Assembly: GCF_014805625.2 (NCBI RefSeq) | Contig: NW_023998440.1 | Coordinates: 927,234-991,233, forward strand | DNA: 64,000 nucleotides | Reading direction: 5' to 3' | Source: Glossina fuscipes | Taxonomy: Eukaryota; Arthropoda; Insecta; Diptera; Glossinidae | Part shown: positions 12,595-26,149 of the stretch, piece after piece | Position numbering within the stretch: position 1 is the stretch's first letter | Layout: every line of letters starts with the position of its first letter | The notes under the pieces: generated by a model | Told to the model about the DNA's origin: nothing | Seen by the model: only the letters and a program-made list of their open reading frames with translations | The model's database searches: none | Made by a program: the position numbers and the translations under genes

Positions 12595-13140
12595 GTGTAT
12601 TATCAGGTTTCTGATCAAGTTTCTTTAACGTACACTTTATTAAATTTTCTATATCAAATAGCAAGTATGAACGTGTGTTTGCGTTTTTGTGTAAGATGTT
12701 AATAAACTACTGTAATCTGTTTTTTTTTTTTTTCTTTTTCTTTTTTTCTACTATATTTCATAAACTCAATACAGTTATGTGAAAAATGCATACCGATAAA
12801 GAAAAATAAAAAAAAAAAAGAGACGAAAACTTTGAAAATTCACTCCGCACACCAGTTGATATCGAATAGTTAATCTTTGTTTGTTTGCAAGTACTACTCC
12901 TGTTAATGTATGTTTGTGTGGTTGCTTAGAAAAGCCACAGGTAAAAAGTGAAAACTTTGTGGTTTTTCTCATTTCATTTTTCTTTTCCGACTCTACGATA
13001 GCTAACTTCTACTCTTATATGTATTTGTTGTGCTTATTACACCCCAACCCCCTTTACTATTTTAAAACAATTTTGAAGTTGTAGCTCTTAAAATAGTTGT
13101 ACAATAGTTGTTGCTATTATTTATATATCAAGTTTAGAAA

Positions 13141-13265
13141 TTTCATATACGTATATACGCATATATTACTATATATGTGTGTGTGTGTGTGCGTGTGCGC
13201 GCGTATGTGTGTGTGTGTGTATAACGTACCTATGTATGTATGAATGTATGGATGTGTGTATATAT
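13141..13265. repeat. TA/TG/CG alternating purine-pyrimidine tract
   Basis: TATA-rich start, then (TG)n with an interior GTGCGTGTGCGCGCGTATGT segment, then TATG units. Alternating purine-pyrimidine with CG steps is the sequence type able to adopt Z-DNA; that is a known property, not shown here. Confidence 0.85.
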
Positions 13266-16255
13266 GTTTAAATTTGTGACTTTGTTTGACTTTTAGCAGT
13301 TTTTTTTTAACTTTTTGTTTTTTTTATATTTGCCTTATTTTACCGTCATTTATTCGTTTCTCTAAGCATTCGTTACTATAACTACACTGTCAGCATTTGT
13401 TTGTTTAATTGTCTCGCTGCTGCTATTAGCCTCGGGTCAAAATAGGTACATATGTATAAGCAAATATTAATTAACTCTCACCAAAAAGTATAACAACAGA
13501 CAGTTGTTGCTGTACTTGCTGTTGTTGTTGTTATTAATTATTAAATTTTCGTTTTAGTTTGAGTTTAAGTTTTTCTTCTTAGATTTCACTTTCAATTCTC
13601 TACAGCACACGCTATGGGCGTTCATGTTATTTAAGAAGCAGTCAACGATATTCGCAATTTGAAAACGTGATTAGTTAACGAAACTCATATCAGCCTTCCA
13701 TGGCATTATGAATATATATAATTAAATATCAAAATTATGTGAAATCACAAGCAATTCAATCATTATATAAGAATAATCTATAATTTGTACATAAGAGTAA
13801 AATTTAATCGTCTTGGATTTCTCCCCAAAAAAACAACGAGAAAAACGAAAACATTTTCATTAAAAATCAAACGAACTAATTTGATATATTTGTAGCTTCA
13901 GTGTAGCGAACAAAGTCTTCAAAATCAAAATGAGAGAACCTTGAGGCTAATACATGATAATCGTGATCTTTTTTTTTTTTTTTAATTATTACTCCTTCTA
14001 TCCGAACAAACATTGAATTCATTGTATTTTCATTTCTCATTAAATTCTTCTAATTAATTATAATTATTCAAGTAACTAAAAAAAATTCTATACATATATC
14101 ACATATTTTCGCATAAAAAAAGGAAAAAAATGCAAATAATATTTTCTCACTAATTTTAAGGCGTTTTAAAAAGCATCTATGTCCCCCTAATCCCATATTG
14201 CATTTCATGAACTTCGGTCAGGGATAGAGCTACTCATGAAGAATCACCGTCAACTGGCTTTGGAACCTCCTACTGTTCTCATGTCTAATGATTTAGTTAT
14301 AATTAAAAAAAAAAGGGTTTTGTTTAAATATGCTTTTGCTTCAAATCGTTGCCTGAACTGAAAGGTTGAAAATAATCTTCACCCCAGTCACTTTTATGGG
14401 GCCTGCCTTTACGTGCACAAAAGTGACTTTTGGGTATGATTTGCTGGTGACCGAAAAAGTCAGCTTTGAACATTTAGACAGCATTGCAATCGTCTTCAAT
14501 GTGGGAACATAGTTCCAGTGTAACTAAACATGCAAATAAGCGCACACATCACCCCGTTTCCATATGATATGTAGACAGCAAACAAACTATATATAAAAAT
14601 TTTCAAGGTACAGTTGTTTCAGTGACAATTGTTCAGTACTTTTGTAATTTTCAAAATAATGGAACAATCCAAATTTTATATAAATAATTTTTGAAAATTT
14701 GGTAGAAATTTTAGAATTACTCCAAATAGAGGAGAGCATTTAATAACGTTCTCGGCCGACTGTAATGTTTTGCCCTCCTTCTCTCTCTTGCAAAACGCTC
14801 ACCGGATCTTCGGTAGACCCTTTTCCAATCGTCTTTACCAGAGTCAGAGTACTACCTTCCATTAACCCATAATACAATTCGCTTCCTGGGCGCTACTGCG
14901 CGTTACTGCAATGATTTCGAAGGTCAAGCGAAAACCTTTTGTTATTTTCAAAAGCGAACGGTGTGTACTTTAGTTAATTTTTACCTATGTTCGCAAACTA
15001 CATTTTATTTAATAAGCATTTGGATTCAAAGTGAAAATGTAGGGAGTGCGCGATTTCTTTAATTTTAATTGTATTCGGTATTTGATGCAGTAAATCGTGT
15101 CCACGCGAGATGACAATTGTATTTAACTGGCCTCAGTTATTCTTATCAAATCTTTTCACAAGACGAACTGGTCCTTTAAAGCTTTCATTACTTCATCTTA
15201 TGAATTTCGTCAGTTTATCGCATCACTAATCTTCGAAATTTTCGAACCCTCTGTTAAGGTTTCTTTGTAAGAATTATTTGATTTCATCAAAAGTTCGACT
15301 GGTTAAAATCGGAATATATCTTTACGTATTTCTTTCCGATTTACTAAGTAAAGTAAAATTGGAATAAAATACATTTACCGCAAATGATAAGAAATCGCGT
15401 TATTTTTTTCCTAACAAACTAACGAATTAACGGACTACTTTACGTAGATAGATGAAGACGAAATTTCAGGGGTATGAACATTGAATGGAGTCTCTCAGTC
15501 AAGCGATCTATGGAACGTACTTTCATCTTACTTATGCATTACAATGTTATTATATTTGCAATTACAGCAATTAAACTTAAGTTAGCTGAACTCGTTTGCA
15601 CGAAAACTAAGTCCCTTTATAAACACATACCATTCATACATATACTTGCAGGTAGAGATATACACAATATTTACAAAAACAATTGATCACACAGAAGCGA
15701 CTGAGTGTTACCGACAACTTGTTTCATATGTAAATTGCCGTATAAATATTATACATATTGCGGTAATAATGATTGCAATTTATGGTAATTCAATAATTAA
15801 AACACGTAAGACAACTGTCTGAACTTAAAGCGAACATTGAATACCCAACATTGCATGGTTACTTGCCATCGAAAGATACCAGATGTGTTGTTCATATCGC
15901 TGATGAGCATCATGGAAGAATACAGAGAAAAAATTGGAAGTAAATCAATGTGTCCGTCCGTTGCTCTTCTAATCGTATAGTATAAAATTTAAATGTAACT
16001 TACATTCCATTTACATTCCACTCTTTGGCATATATGTGTAGTGGATGCGTGGCAAATGCGTCCATAAAAAAGTGGGCATGATCCACTCGCAAGTACTTGT
16101 GTAATAGGAAGAAGCTATTTCTTAAAATCCACAGAAACGATGCATATATACCTTTGGTCGATTTAAAAGCGATCCTGGCGGCCCTAAACGTCAACAATTT
16201 GCGAAAGAGTTTCCAACCATCAAAAGCTGAATAATTACTTTATTATTATTATTCA
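13266..16255. other. Unannotated A+T-rich sequence
   Basis: Contains a 10-bp perfect inverted repeat (14,386/14,428) and a mildly G+C-richer stretch at 14,740-14,960. Otherwise oligo-T/A tracts (13,970, 14,320). Open frames at 15,474-15,686 and 16,000-16,197 have no recognisable content. Confidence 0.45.
14386..14428. repeat. Perfect 10-bp inverted repeat, 23-nt loop
   Basis: AGTCACTTTT at 14,386-14,395 and AAAAGTGACT at 14,419-14,428. The flanks do not extend the pairing, so this is a short hairpin at best and not clearly a transposon terminus. Confidence 0.7.
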
Positions 16256-16330
16256 TTTAGCCAGAGAGACAAATTCAAAGAGTAAAGTTCTACAGCTCTG
16301 GCATCTGAGGCTACCGGCCTTAGTGAAAAA
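16256..16330 (+). repeat. Dispersed repeat, copy 1 of a pair
   Basis: 'CATTTAGCCAGAGAGACAAA' continues through 'AGAGTAAAGTTCTACAG' and 'GGCATCTGAGGCTACCGGCC'. It aligns with 57,741-57,815 over about 75 bp with scattered substitutions and short gaps. Similarity stops on both sides, so this is either a small element or a fragment of one. No coding. Confidence 0.65.
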
Positions 16331-18239
16331 TATAATTTTATAGGGTCTCGGCTTACATTCCAGGAGATCTCCGATTTCTTTCAGATGTTTTAGCATCACT
16401 TTGGAAGTGAATCAATAGTACGCGCTCAAGTTTCTGAAAATTCTACCAAGTCTGCCTGCGTCTGAGCCGACACTCATGCTGGTTAAAGCCCGAAGGATGA
16501 GTATATATATAAAGCGAATCCGATGAAAACCTGCCTTAATGTTAATGTATTTCATAAATTAATGATTTATATAAAGAGTTTTTTTTAGAATTATAGCAAA
16601 CGGAAAGTTTAAGTTAGTAGATGTACGTCCTGATGCGATGAACATAAAAAAAGAGAAACTGTTTTAATACAAATGTGGTTTTTCGGTTAATTTATCTTTG
16701 TTACAATGAAACGGGATATGGTTAAAAGCAAACATACTTTTTTAAGCGTTTCCGCTGAATTAATATGAAGTGATTAAATTTATGTAACAGGAGGGAAAAA
16801 TTGCGTAATAATTTAAAGTTAAAGACCTGCACAACTCAACAGATATGGTTTTGTTACGAACCTTTCAATGCAAATAAAGATTTCCTTTGTGAAAAGAGTA
16901 TGAAAAACAATGTAAGCCGTTTTACTTTCAGGAACATTGTGTGTGAGTTCTGCGCGACATTCAAGAATACGACAAAATAATTATTCTTAGTGTTGTTAAT
17001 AAATAAATAAATATAAAAATGTATGTAGCTGTGTGCGTCCCTATGTTTCTTTTTTGTATGAATTAGCTTTTGGCTTCCACTACACATTCACAGGTAGGTA
17101 ATCCTTTCAGAGCCACGGTTGACTGCTACTTGTGATAAGTATTCTCTGCATCCGTATATATGTGTGTGTGCGTTTATGGGTCGTTTTTTATACCAAAATT
17201 TCTAAATTACTTGCTGGGAAATTAAATGAAATGTTTTGCGTTTAGCTCCATGAATTCTGTGCATTGCTTACTCATCATTGGTTTCAATAAGCGTTCAGTA
17301 GTTAAGCTTAACTTTAATTGGTAAAAAATTTCGCTGATAAGTAATCTTCAAATGTATAAAGAAGATGAGACTCACGCTAAACTTCCACCGAATGATTTGA
17401 TATTTTTTAAAGAGTACGTGACACGTCGATCGTACAAATGATAATGACAGCAATAGAAAGAATTAATCAACGTAAAATGCGAATGACTCAACATATACAC
17501 ATGTATACATATTAAATATATATATAAAGAAGCTCAGAACCTTGACTAGATATATATGTAAACTTTATCAAAAATATTTAATAGAGTCATTTAAAATTTT
17601 AATGCTCGAAGAAGGTTTCATTAGCCAACCGACAAGACCAATAAGAACAACGTCTAAGCTTACCTTTATCCTTATCATTCTAAAAAGTGACATTCCGTAC
17701 GTTGTGTACGATAGTCAATCTACAAATAAGAGCAGGTAAAAATGTATCATTGTCGAACAAGTGAGGCCATTGCATATCGGCATATATTTTTCATTTGTCT
17801 TCGCGAAAAAAACTTGAGAGTTATCCTTTGTTGCCAGAGATGGAATATAGTTTAAATTTAGCGAAAATAATTACCTTACTAAAGATCTTATTATTCCTCA
17901 TTTATTTACGTTACAAAGTACTAAACATAAGACCTTGTTGCCTTATAAGAGTTTACATATTTTCTTAAAAAGCCTGACATGATGCGAAGTCGAAACAACA
18001 TCTTACCTAATTGGTCCAAAATATTTATGCCGATCAATTTTCAAAGAAATTAGAAATACTTCCTATATAAAGACTTACTTTCCTTGGAAGGCCGTTCAAA
18101 ATGTCGACCTGCCTGATACCAAATTTCTAACATCAACTTGTAACGCCGCATACTGTTACTCAGGGATGCTTGTCAATATATTTTCCAAATAGAAAGTTTT
18201 TGAAAATAAGACGTTGTTGACGACGTCATCTTGCAAATG
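16331..18239. other. Unannotated A+T-rich sequence
   Basis: Short TA tracts (17,515-17,530) and a TG run (17,160-17,175). Open frames at 16,854-17,087 and 17,542-17,739 look like chance. Confidence 0.45.
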
Positions 18240-18400
18240 TTGCGATCCATGCCATTTGCAATAGGATTATACTTTGAACCTAAACGCGACTATATAGCAA
18301 ATTTCATCGAAATATCTGAAAAATTGCGAAGCTTTGGTTTAACATATTCTGTGTCGATCTACATATTAAAGTCATTTTGCGCGTCAGGTAAAATTCCACA
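18240..18400 (+). mobile_element. INE-like fragment
   Basis: 'CAAATTTCATCGAAATATCT' followed by GAAAAATTGCGA (18,298-18,330) is identical over about 32 bp to 6,953-6,984 in the 1.27-kb INE-like element. The flanks are diverged. It lies in the same orientation as the copy at 5.9-7.2 kb. Confidence 0.5.
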
Positions 18401-19913
18401 AACTTAACGCATCTTTAACGCAACATATAAATGAGAACAAAAATAGAGAGAGAAAACTTTTGGAAAACACTAACTAAAAGTCAAGCAAACGGAAGTTAAT
18501 TTCTGAAAAAAACTACGTTAACCCTTAAGAATCGTATAATCTTATGCAAATAGGCTTTGGTTTTCTACTTAGAAAGATTAACATTATGACAATTAGCTGA
18601 AATGCAGTACAAGGAATTGGCCGGAAGTCTACCAGAGGTAACAGATAAAAAAACGTGCCTTCTTCGAATAAGAATGAATCTTTGTGCCCAATATAAGTTG
18701 GAAGCTCCGCTTATCCTTATCGATATATTTTATGGATTGTTACTTATTAATAGTTTATTTGGGCATATCGGGCCTTTGTTCGTTCAGTGAAAATCGCCTA
18801 CAGGTATATGAGTCAAGATTAATTTTCTGATGTCAAAGTTGCCAACATTTTTTGTAAAACAGTTGCTGTGAGGAATCCCTAAAAAAAATTCGTGGTTCCA
18901 TTATATCTGAGGTCATTGTTGATGTGAGAAGCCCCGAGTTCATTGTGGGCTATGCAGGCTCATATCTCAGACTAATCATTTGAGTCATCTTACAGCACCA
19001 TCCATGTCGCCAGGCAGGGAAGAACGACTACTTATATCCATACACAATTACTTACCAGAACATTTTCTTACGATCTTGAGTACAAAATTAAAATTTACGA
19101 GCACCGATCGCTATATGTAAAAAGTATAATTTTGCAAACCTTTCAAGGCATTTAAGAGTTTTCACGCTTTTAGAGATTGAAAAAAAATTTTCAATACACC
19201 TAAGGAATGATGACTCTTATGACACTCTTGTTACTACAGTTAAGTGATTAGACTGGAAATTTATGAAAAATGTACTTATCTATTGTGCTATACAAAGTTT
19301 ATTTTGGTTAGAAAAGAGAGAAAGAAACACGGATTTAATGACCAACATCTTGATAAAATTCAATCAACTTCTGCAAAAAAAAAAAAAAAAAATGAAAAAA
19401 GAAATTTTCTGCTTCTCTTTATCAAAAAAGATTATAGAGTATAATAAAAAAGTAATTATATTCATAGATACTCTGGCAAATGTGGGACTTCACCGCATGG
19501 TAGTGAGATACAGCACAGATTTGGGAAATTTTTTTCTTATTTTACACATATAACCGTTGGTTTCTATATGATTAACATACTGGGTCAGTTGTGATAAAAG
19601 TTAAATAAAATAGAAAAAAAAAATATGTACACAAATCTACACTCATTGAAATTGATTAATCATCGTTATCATCATTATTGGCAAACAGCATTCATTTGAA
19701 AGATTGCCAAAGAACATCAGCATTGAGAAAGGAAAGAAAACCTCAAACAAATATAATGCACATAAATGCCAAAACCAGAGAATTACTTAGAAAGTTAAAG
19801 CATCTATTGGGTATATATATGTATATATATATTTGTGAACATATCTTTCGACAGAGACAACCATTGCATTGCTGGAATGAAGTATGTTAAGCAACCGAGA
19901 TTTTATTGGATTT

Positions 19914-19959
<46 letters not shown>

Positions 19960-22900
19960 TCATATAAATACATACATGTATATATATACGTATAGACAAG
20001 AAATTTCTTCAATCATAAACACTAATAAACGTTTGGAAGCCACAGAGCGACGGAACAAATGTTGGTTTGAGAAGCACTGCAATGTAAATGTTGGTCTTTT
20101 TAAGCGTACGAAATATCTGTCTGCATACGTACATATCTACAATATAGAATTTATCAAGGCCAAATGGTTTTGCTAGACTGAACTGAATTGAATAAATTAT
20201 AACGAATTTTTTCTTTCTTCTCAATTTTAATAATGTTAATGCATAATGTATATATATATGTATATAATGTATAGATATATGCAGAGTGTGTATATGTTTA
20301 TCAGATTTGAATATTCAGGCGTTATATTTAATATATTTCTGACTTTCCGTTCTACATTAGTTCAAGTTTAACACTAGAAGGCAGGCATGGTTAAATATTT
20401 CGTTGGTAATCTGTTAAACCGCAATTAAACTTCACAAGCTAAGGAATTCATGTGCTTGGGCTTACGCAGACCTTCAGTGCATTCAGTTTCCAATTTCGTT
20501 TATTCTTTTATGGAAAGTAACTTTAATAGTAGCTGCCGAAGAAACAACAAAACTACACAAAATGCGGCCTTCAAATCATCGACTAAAAGATCTTGACTTA
20601 CATTCATTGCATTCAAACAATTCATATATACAAACGTTCATTTACTGAGACTTTCTCTGTTATTGGAATCAATATTTTTAAAGACCAACTGACGATAACA
20701 ACATTGTTAGCAGACGGCTTCGCTTCGTTTACTCAATTTACATTCATCTTGGGCAATGATTAGGCTCAATACTTGTTAGACTAACTTATTTGACTTGCCC
20801 TAGAACTCGTTCAGATTAGCATTTGAAAATAATTGAAGTTATCCCCACTTTGAGGATTAATAGTTTTTAGACGCCGCCCGTATACCGTGCGGTAGTTAAT
20901 AACAATTCTGCTCAAGTCAGATTATAACTTTGCTTTCGTTTGTTATATCGTTTTCTCTTTTTCTGAACTCTTTATAAAAATTGGAATTAATATATAAAAA
21001 ATAATCTCGCAAAGAAAAAAAAAAACCTAAGCACAAAAACAAGCAGCTCATTCATGACTGTAACTTTTAACAATAAACTGAAAGCCGAAAACAAAAATAT
21101 ATAAGAACGTTGTATGTATGTGTTGCACATCGCAACGAAGCGTAAACACCCTTCAAGAAATGGTATAAATATATTCGCAATGTTTTCCCTTGAAGCATGA
21201 CCGAACCATAGCAAGTGCTGGTCATCATCCCGGACCTATACCATTGCGAGATAAAATTGTTTCTTGTTTTTTGCAATTATGGGCGTTTTTATAATATATC
21301 CCGCTAGACCTGCAACTCGGTTCGTTGCCGTAAACTACGAACTTACGCATCGAGTTCCAAGTTTGATTTTTGCCAAGAACACATGGCAAGCAGATGGACA
21401 TAACCAATATAGAGCATGTTTAATGATTTCTTTTTTGCCGTGTTTTCAGTGTTCATAATGCCCAATTTCAAACGTGATTTATAACCATAAAGTGAGAATA
21501 GTGCTACAAAGCTCCAAACAACTATCCCGGTTTTGGAACAGTAAGAATTCTAACAACTGACGGGATGGGATCGATATGACTATAACAATTAGACAAAGGG
21601 ACTGCATAGTTTTTTATGGAATTCCAAATTGTTTGTAGGCTGATCACGCCCACTTCTAAATTAGATATTTAGCTCTAGAAAAGAACGCACAAGAGCAGCT
21701 TCAGCCTTTTATTTGATTTTTGCGCCCATGCGACTTTTAAAAGCATAAAAGAACAACAAGAACGATGAACGAATGGACGAACGGCCGAGATTGAGGACGA
21801 GAAGAGAGTTTTGTCGAGCTACAGTGTTACGAATACATTGTTTTTATATTTTTTTTTGACGTTTTTAATAATTGGAGTCATTGTCAATTTTTATGTTATC
21901 AAAAGAGAACATATGCGACATAAAATTTAGTGGGAGTATCAATTGGCGATTAGACGAAGGAACATACTTTAACTAATTAACAATATTACGCTTCTTGGCA
22001 TCATTAAAGTGCGATTGATTGTTACATCGCGGATAATCCGATCTAGCATACCGGTATCATTGGGTAAGTGATATAACAATTAAGAAAATTCGCTAAGCCT
22101 TTACTAAATCAAGCCAAATACTTGATACCCTACCTCATGACTCGGTTGAAAGATGTTAGCTGACTTTATGAACATTATTCTATTAGAAATTTTTCTCAAA
22201 CCCAAACGCCGCATTTCTTTTTTTTAGTTTTCTCTTTTGTTTGTGTAGTTGTGTCAAAAATTATCTCGATATTAATACACCGCAACGTAAAATAAAATAT
22301 ATGCTTTAGTAAAACTATACTTCGACTTCTCATAATCATGTGTACGGTCGGGAAGGTAACATTCTGTTCTAACCATGATGTACGATGTAAATCATATGTC
22401 AGAGATTTCATTCACTTATTCGTTCACTGACTTACGTGTCCAGAATTCAACCGACAATCGGATATATATACAGAATGATTATTAAAAAGTTTTAAAAATA
22501 CATATCCTACATATTGCCGTTGTTGTTTTTGTTTCTGTTCTTATTTTTTTCAACAACTTATGATTAAGTTCTAATGAGTTTTGGTATTAGTGAGCCAAAG
22601 CAAAGCTAACGAGTAAGCGAGCATTGGCAGAATGCATGCGCGCTGTGCAAAATATGTATCAAGGAAAACCAGTTCCCGGAATCACAATTAGATAAGTGGG
22701 TTTCATAAGCAGCACAACAACAACAATAACTTTACCATACAATTGTTAACTGTTGACTGTTGAATGTTGCTTTGATTGTGTTTGCTTCTTTAATGTGTTT
22801 TCATTCATTTCACGTTGCTATTATTGTGTTTCTATTAACTTCTGACTGACTTTGAAGTTTAATGTATAGTTTTATACATAATATATACACATAGATCTGC

Positions 22901-24114
22901 GTCCGCGTCTTTTTTTATTATAGATATATACAGGAAATGAAAATGATTTGCTCCTATTTAAATATTGAGCATTAGCTTTGAAGGAAATGAGAACAGGAAC
23001 ATCTATTAATATTTATTCAACAATCTATTTCAGGGATTAAGGTAATAATGCAGAAATTATATAAGTTAAGATAGCCTAGAAAATGTTACGACTCCTTGAC
23101 GTTAAAAGCCGTGTTACTATTTCATTCAATTATTTTGTACATAACAACAATATCTATTAGCATATTGATGCTCATTATCGTTAATTCTGTTACTAAGTTT
23201 AACATTTCTTCCTTTTTTTATTTACGGAATAAAAAATTTTCTTCGTTTTTATCTATAATAAAATTATGTGTATGCTTTCTTCGTAAATTTAATAAAAATT
23301 TTAAAATTAAATTTGAATATGCAGACATTTACTTACCACTAAACTTGGCATACATAAAATGATTGCATGATCCGCACACATTCTAATAATTTCACATTTT
23401 CGCTCATTTCGCTCATTTTGATTTTATTTGCAATTATAATAACAACACTACAGCTGCGTAAAAGGTAAGCTCTCTCTGATTTTGCTAATACTCGTCGTTG
23501 TTTCCTCTCGCCCTCCTTTAGGTATTTGTGCTTTCATAGTTATTTTGATTAACGAGTTCAAGTGACTTTTAACACATCTCCCACGATTCGAGAATTTGCG
23601 ATTACGATTTGTGAACCTTAACGATAAATGCAATGAAAACTTTTGTGCTAAATTATGATGAGAAAATTTATAAAACAATTTTCTACAAACATATTATTAG
23701 TTATTATTAGCGGAAAAAAAGATCACAAATTCCCATTAGTTATATTAAACTTTCTACTGCATCTTATGATCATTCTGCTAGAACTTCGAAGACACTTTAA
23801 ACTTGTACAAAAAAGCAAAAAAAAAAAAAAAACAAATGAAAACTCGCGCTAGGTCGACCACAGCACACTTCTTTGTTTGGCCGTAAAACAGAAAAAATAG
23901 AATCCGTTCTATATGAACTTAATATTACGGAATTGTGTATTAAAAAGCGGACCTTTTTGCAAATAAAGGCTTGCTTTTCGTAAGAATGGGTGCGCCCAAG
24001 AGGTTTTGATATTGAAGTACGTGTTCGAAGCTCAGCGCAGTTGACTTTTATATCAAGTTTCTATTATTGAGCAATTTTCAACCTAACACATTGAAATCTA
24101 AACTTTTCTGGTCT
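18401..24114. other. A+T-rich sequence with simple repeats, no gene seen
   Basis: Holds oligo-A (19,375-19,391), TA/TATG tracts (about 19,812-19,990 and 20,248-20,283) and dispersed TTG runs (22,515-22,530). The overlapping frames at 19,244-19,553, 19,787-20,224 and 20,987-21,458 occur on both strands over the same bases, are low-complexity or unrecognisable, and are not listed as genes. Confidence 0.45.
19916..19990. repeat. (TA)n tract with CATA/TATG edges
   Basis: About 15 perfect TA units (19,926-19,956) flanked by CATA and TATG variants. It explains the YIYIYIYI-type frames on both strands. Confidence 0.9.
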
Positions 24115-24134
24115 ACAAAGGATCAATTTTCATA

Positions 24135-25197
24135 CAAATTTTTATACAGGACAGGATCCAAAAATAAGCCGAGATGATCCAAACATGGCATACTTGAATT
24201 TTTTGTGATCTTAAATTACTGTTATGATCCGATTTTCATCATGAAGCATCGAAAATTAAGCCTTCTTGTTATATGAACGTCGTTTTTATCGTTATATAAG
24301 AGAGGGTTCAAAAAATTGCCTCGGCCGGTGCAAAGTTTTCCTATTAATTAGGAACACCGATATACCATTACTTAGCCACTTTTCTCGAGATATTTTATAA
24401 ATTGCAAGCCTGTAGCTTCAAGACAAATTTATACGGACAGGCATGAGGTGATGGCACTTGTGATACAAAGGTGTGCTAGATTTGTACGGACATACGTAAC
24501 ATCCAGAAAGACTTGAAATACATCCTTCTTTTATTACATCGATTGTCTGTGTGTCTGTTCACCTGTTCACTCTTCTTTCTTGTATTCAACCTACAGGTCG
24601 TAATATTTGAGATATTTTGATGCACTTTGGTAAACTATCGTGTTTTGACTCAAGGACAAATGCTATTGAAAATGGGTCGAATCAAATCACTTTTTCGGCT
24701 ACTTCCCATATAAAGGCTCTTTTTGAAAAGTGGTTATATGAACATCTGTAGGGTACTTCAAGGTAATTAATGATGGGCTGTTGCAACTTTAGCGTTTTTA
24801 TTTATTTTATTCTTGAAAATATATCATAATTTTATATAATTTATATGATACAGAAAGTCAGTTGGGTTGTTATAAATATGTGTGTCCATCGATTTGATCT
24901 CTTGGAACTGCTTACCTGGCCGTTCTTCCCTTTTAGTAGTTAATGCAGACAATTAATTACAGTTTCGCAGAAATATTCCACTGGAGAAGTTCCGGGAATT
25001 ATCAATAACAAAATAAAACTCTTCTTCATTATACTGAATTTCGTTGTCTTCTAACCAAAGATTGTAATTGAAGCCAATATAAGGGAAGGCAAGGAGAAGT
25101 TTTGTTAATTTAGAAGTACGTACAAAATAGCATCAATTACTGTTTAAACAAAAACAACAAACGAAATGTAAAACGAATACAACGTTGCAGCGTGATG
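24135..25197 (+). mobile_element. Composite INE-like repeat, copy 1
   Basis: Matches 51,455-52,570. From 24,306 to about 25,050 the two differ by roughly ten substitutions over about 620 aligned bases, plus two deletions in the other copy. It joins an antisense-type INE-like part (a GAGATATTTTATAAATTGCA and GGACAGGCATGAGG region, 24,386-24,450) to a sense-type part (ACATCCAGAAAGACTTGAAA, then GTCTGTGTGTCTG, then TATTCAACCTACAGGTCG, 24,499-24,600). A tail of about 470 bp without INE signature follows, ending near GCAGCGTGATG (25,197). No coding capacity. Upstream of 24,302 the match to copy 2 is weak, although some blocks (AAATAAGCCG, GAAAATTA) are still recognisable. Confidence 0.8.
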
Positions 25198-26149
25198 CTA
25201 TTAACGTAAATGCGCCTGGTTTTAATACATATTCTGTAGATGTGCCTAAACTTTATATACTACTAGATGCATAAGAGCGGTGCGAAGATGTAATGTCGGG
25301 GAGAACCAATGCGGATGCTTGATACAATGCCTCAGTTCAAGGGAACTTTTGCCCATACAAATGATGAAAATGCAAGAGCAAGCAGTTAAAGGGCTGCTAA
25401 TTAAGAGCGCTACTATTTTTATTGCTAACAGAAAAATGAAACGTCTCCGCGAGCATACCAGTCTTTATTTTGAATACTCTAATGCTATCTCTACGTATTT
25501 AGTTTTCTTTGTTATTAGCTACAAATGCTTTATCAAACGATCATATCAAACATTGCACCTCATAATATTTTTCTTATAATTTTGTATTTATTAGCAATCA
25601 TAAAGCCCTAGTCTAGGGTACATATATACTTTAGTATAAATTATGTGCATAGGAAGAACTAAAGACTACTCAACCGATCATTTTGCGTTAGCACTAATCA
25701 TTGTAATCGTCAATTACCATTACCGGACGAATTCAGGTGTTGAACAATAAGGCCAATCTTCTCTTAAGAACATCTCGAGAGGAGGAGGAAGAGGAGGTGG
25801 ATCACAGATTCAGCGACAAGAAAAATTAATATGATAGAAGCTTCAAGTATAAAAATAAGTTACTGATCGTTGTTGTATTCACGACAAAACGTTCTCTTTG
25901 GAAGTCAAACCTTTTCATCGTACTTATAGCTGGCCGAAATGCAGACAGTACTAAGAATTATAAACTATTTTAAACATGTAAACTGATGAGCTAAAGCTCT
26001 TGATATCATTCTATCAAAACTTGGTAATTTTCGCTGTAGTAGTCACTATGTGTATCAATTTTTATACGAAATTCTCGCGGAGCACTAATTGCTTCTATAC
26101 TCTCCGCCGAAGGACAGGCTTATATTCATTCTGTCGGAAGATTTGCAAC
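25198..26149. other. Unannotated sequence
   Basis: The 99-codon frame at 25,280-25,579 starts right after the repeat and has no recognisable domain. A GGAGGAGGAAGAGGAGG purine run lies at 25,781. Nothing else supported. Confidence 0.4.

Noticed and set aside
19787..20224. Overlapping frames of 70-113 codons on both strands
   Set aside because: Driven by TA/TATG dinucleotide repeats (YIYIYI).
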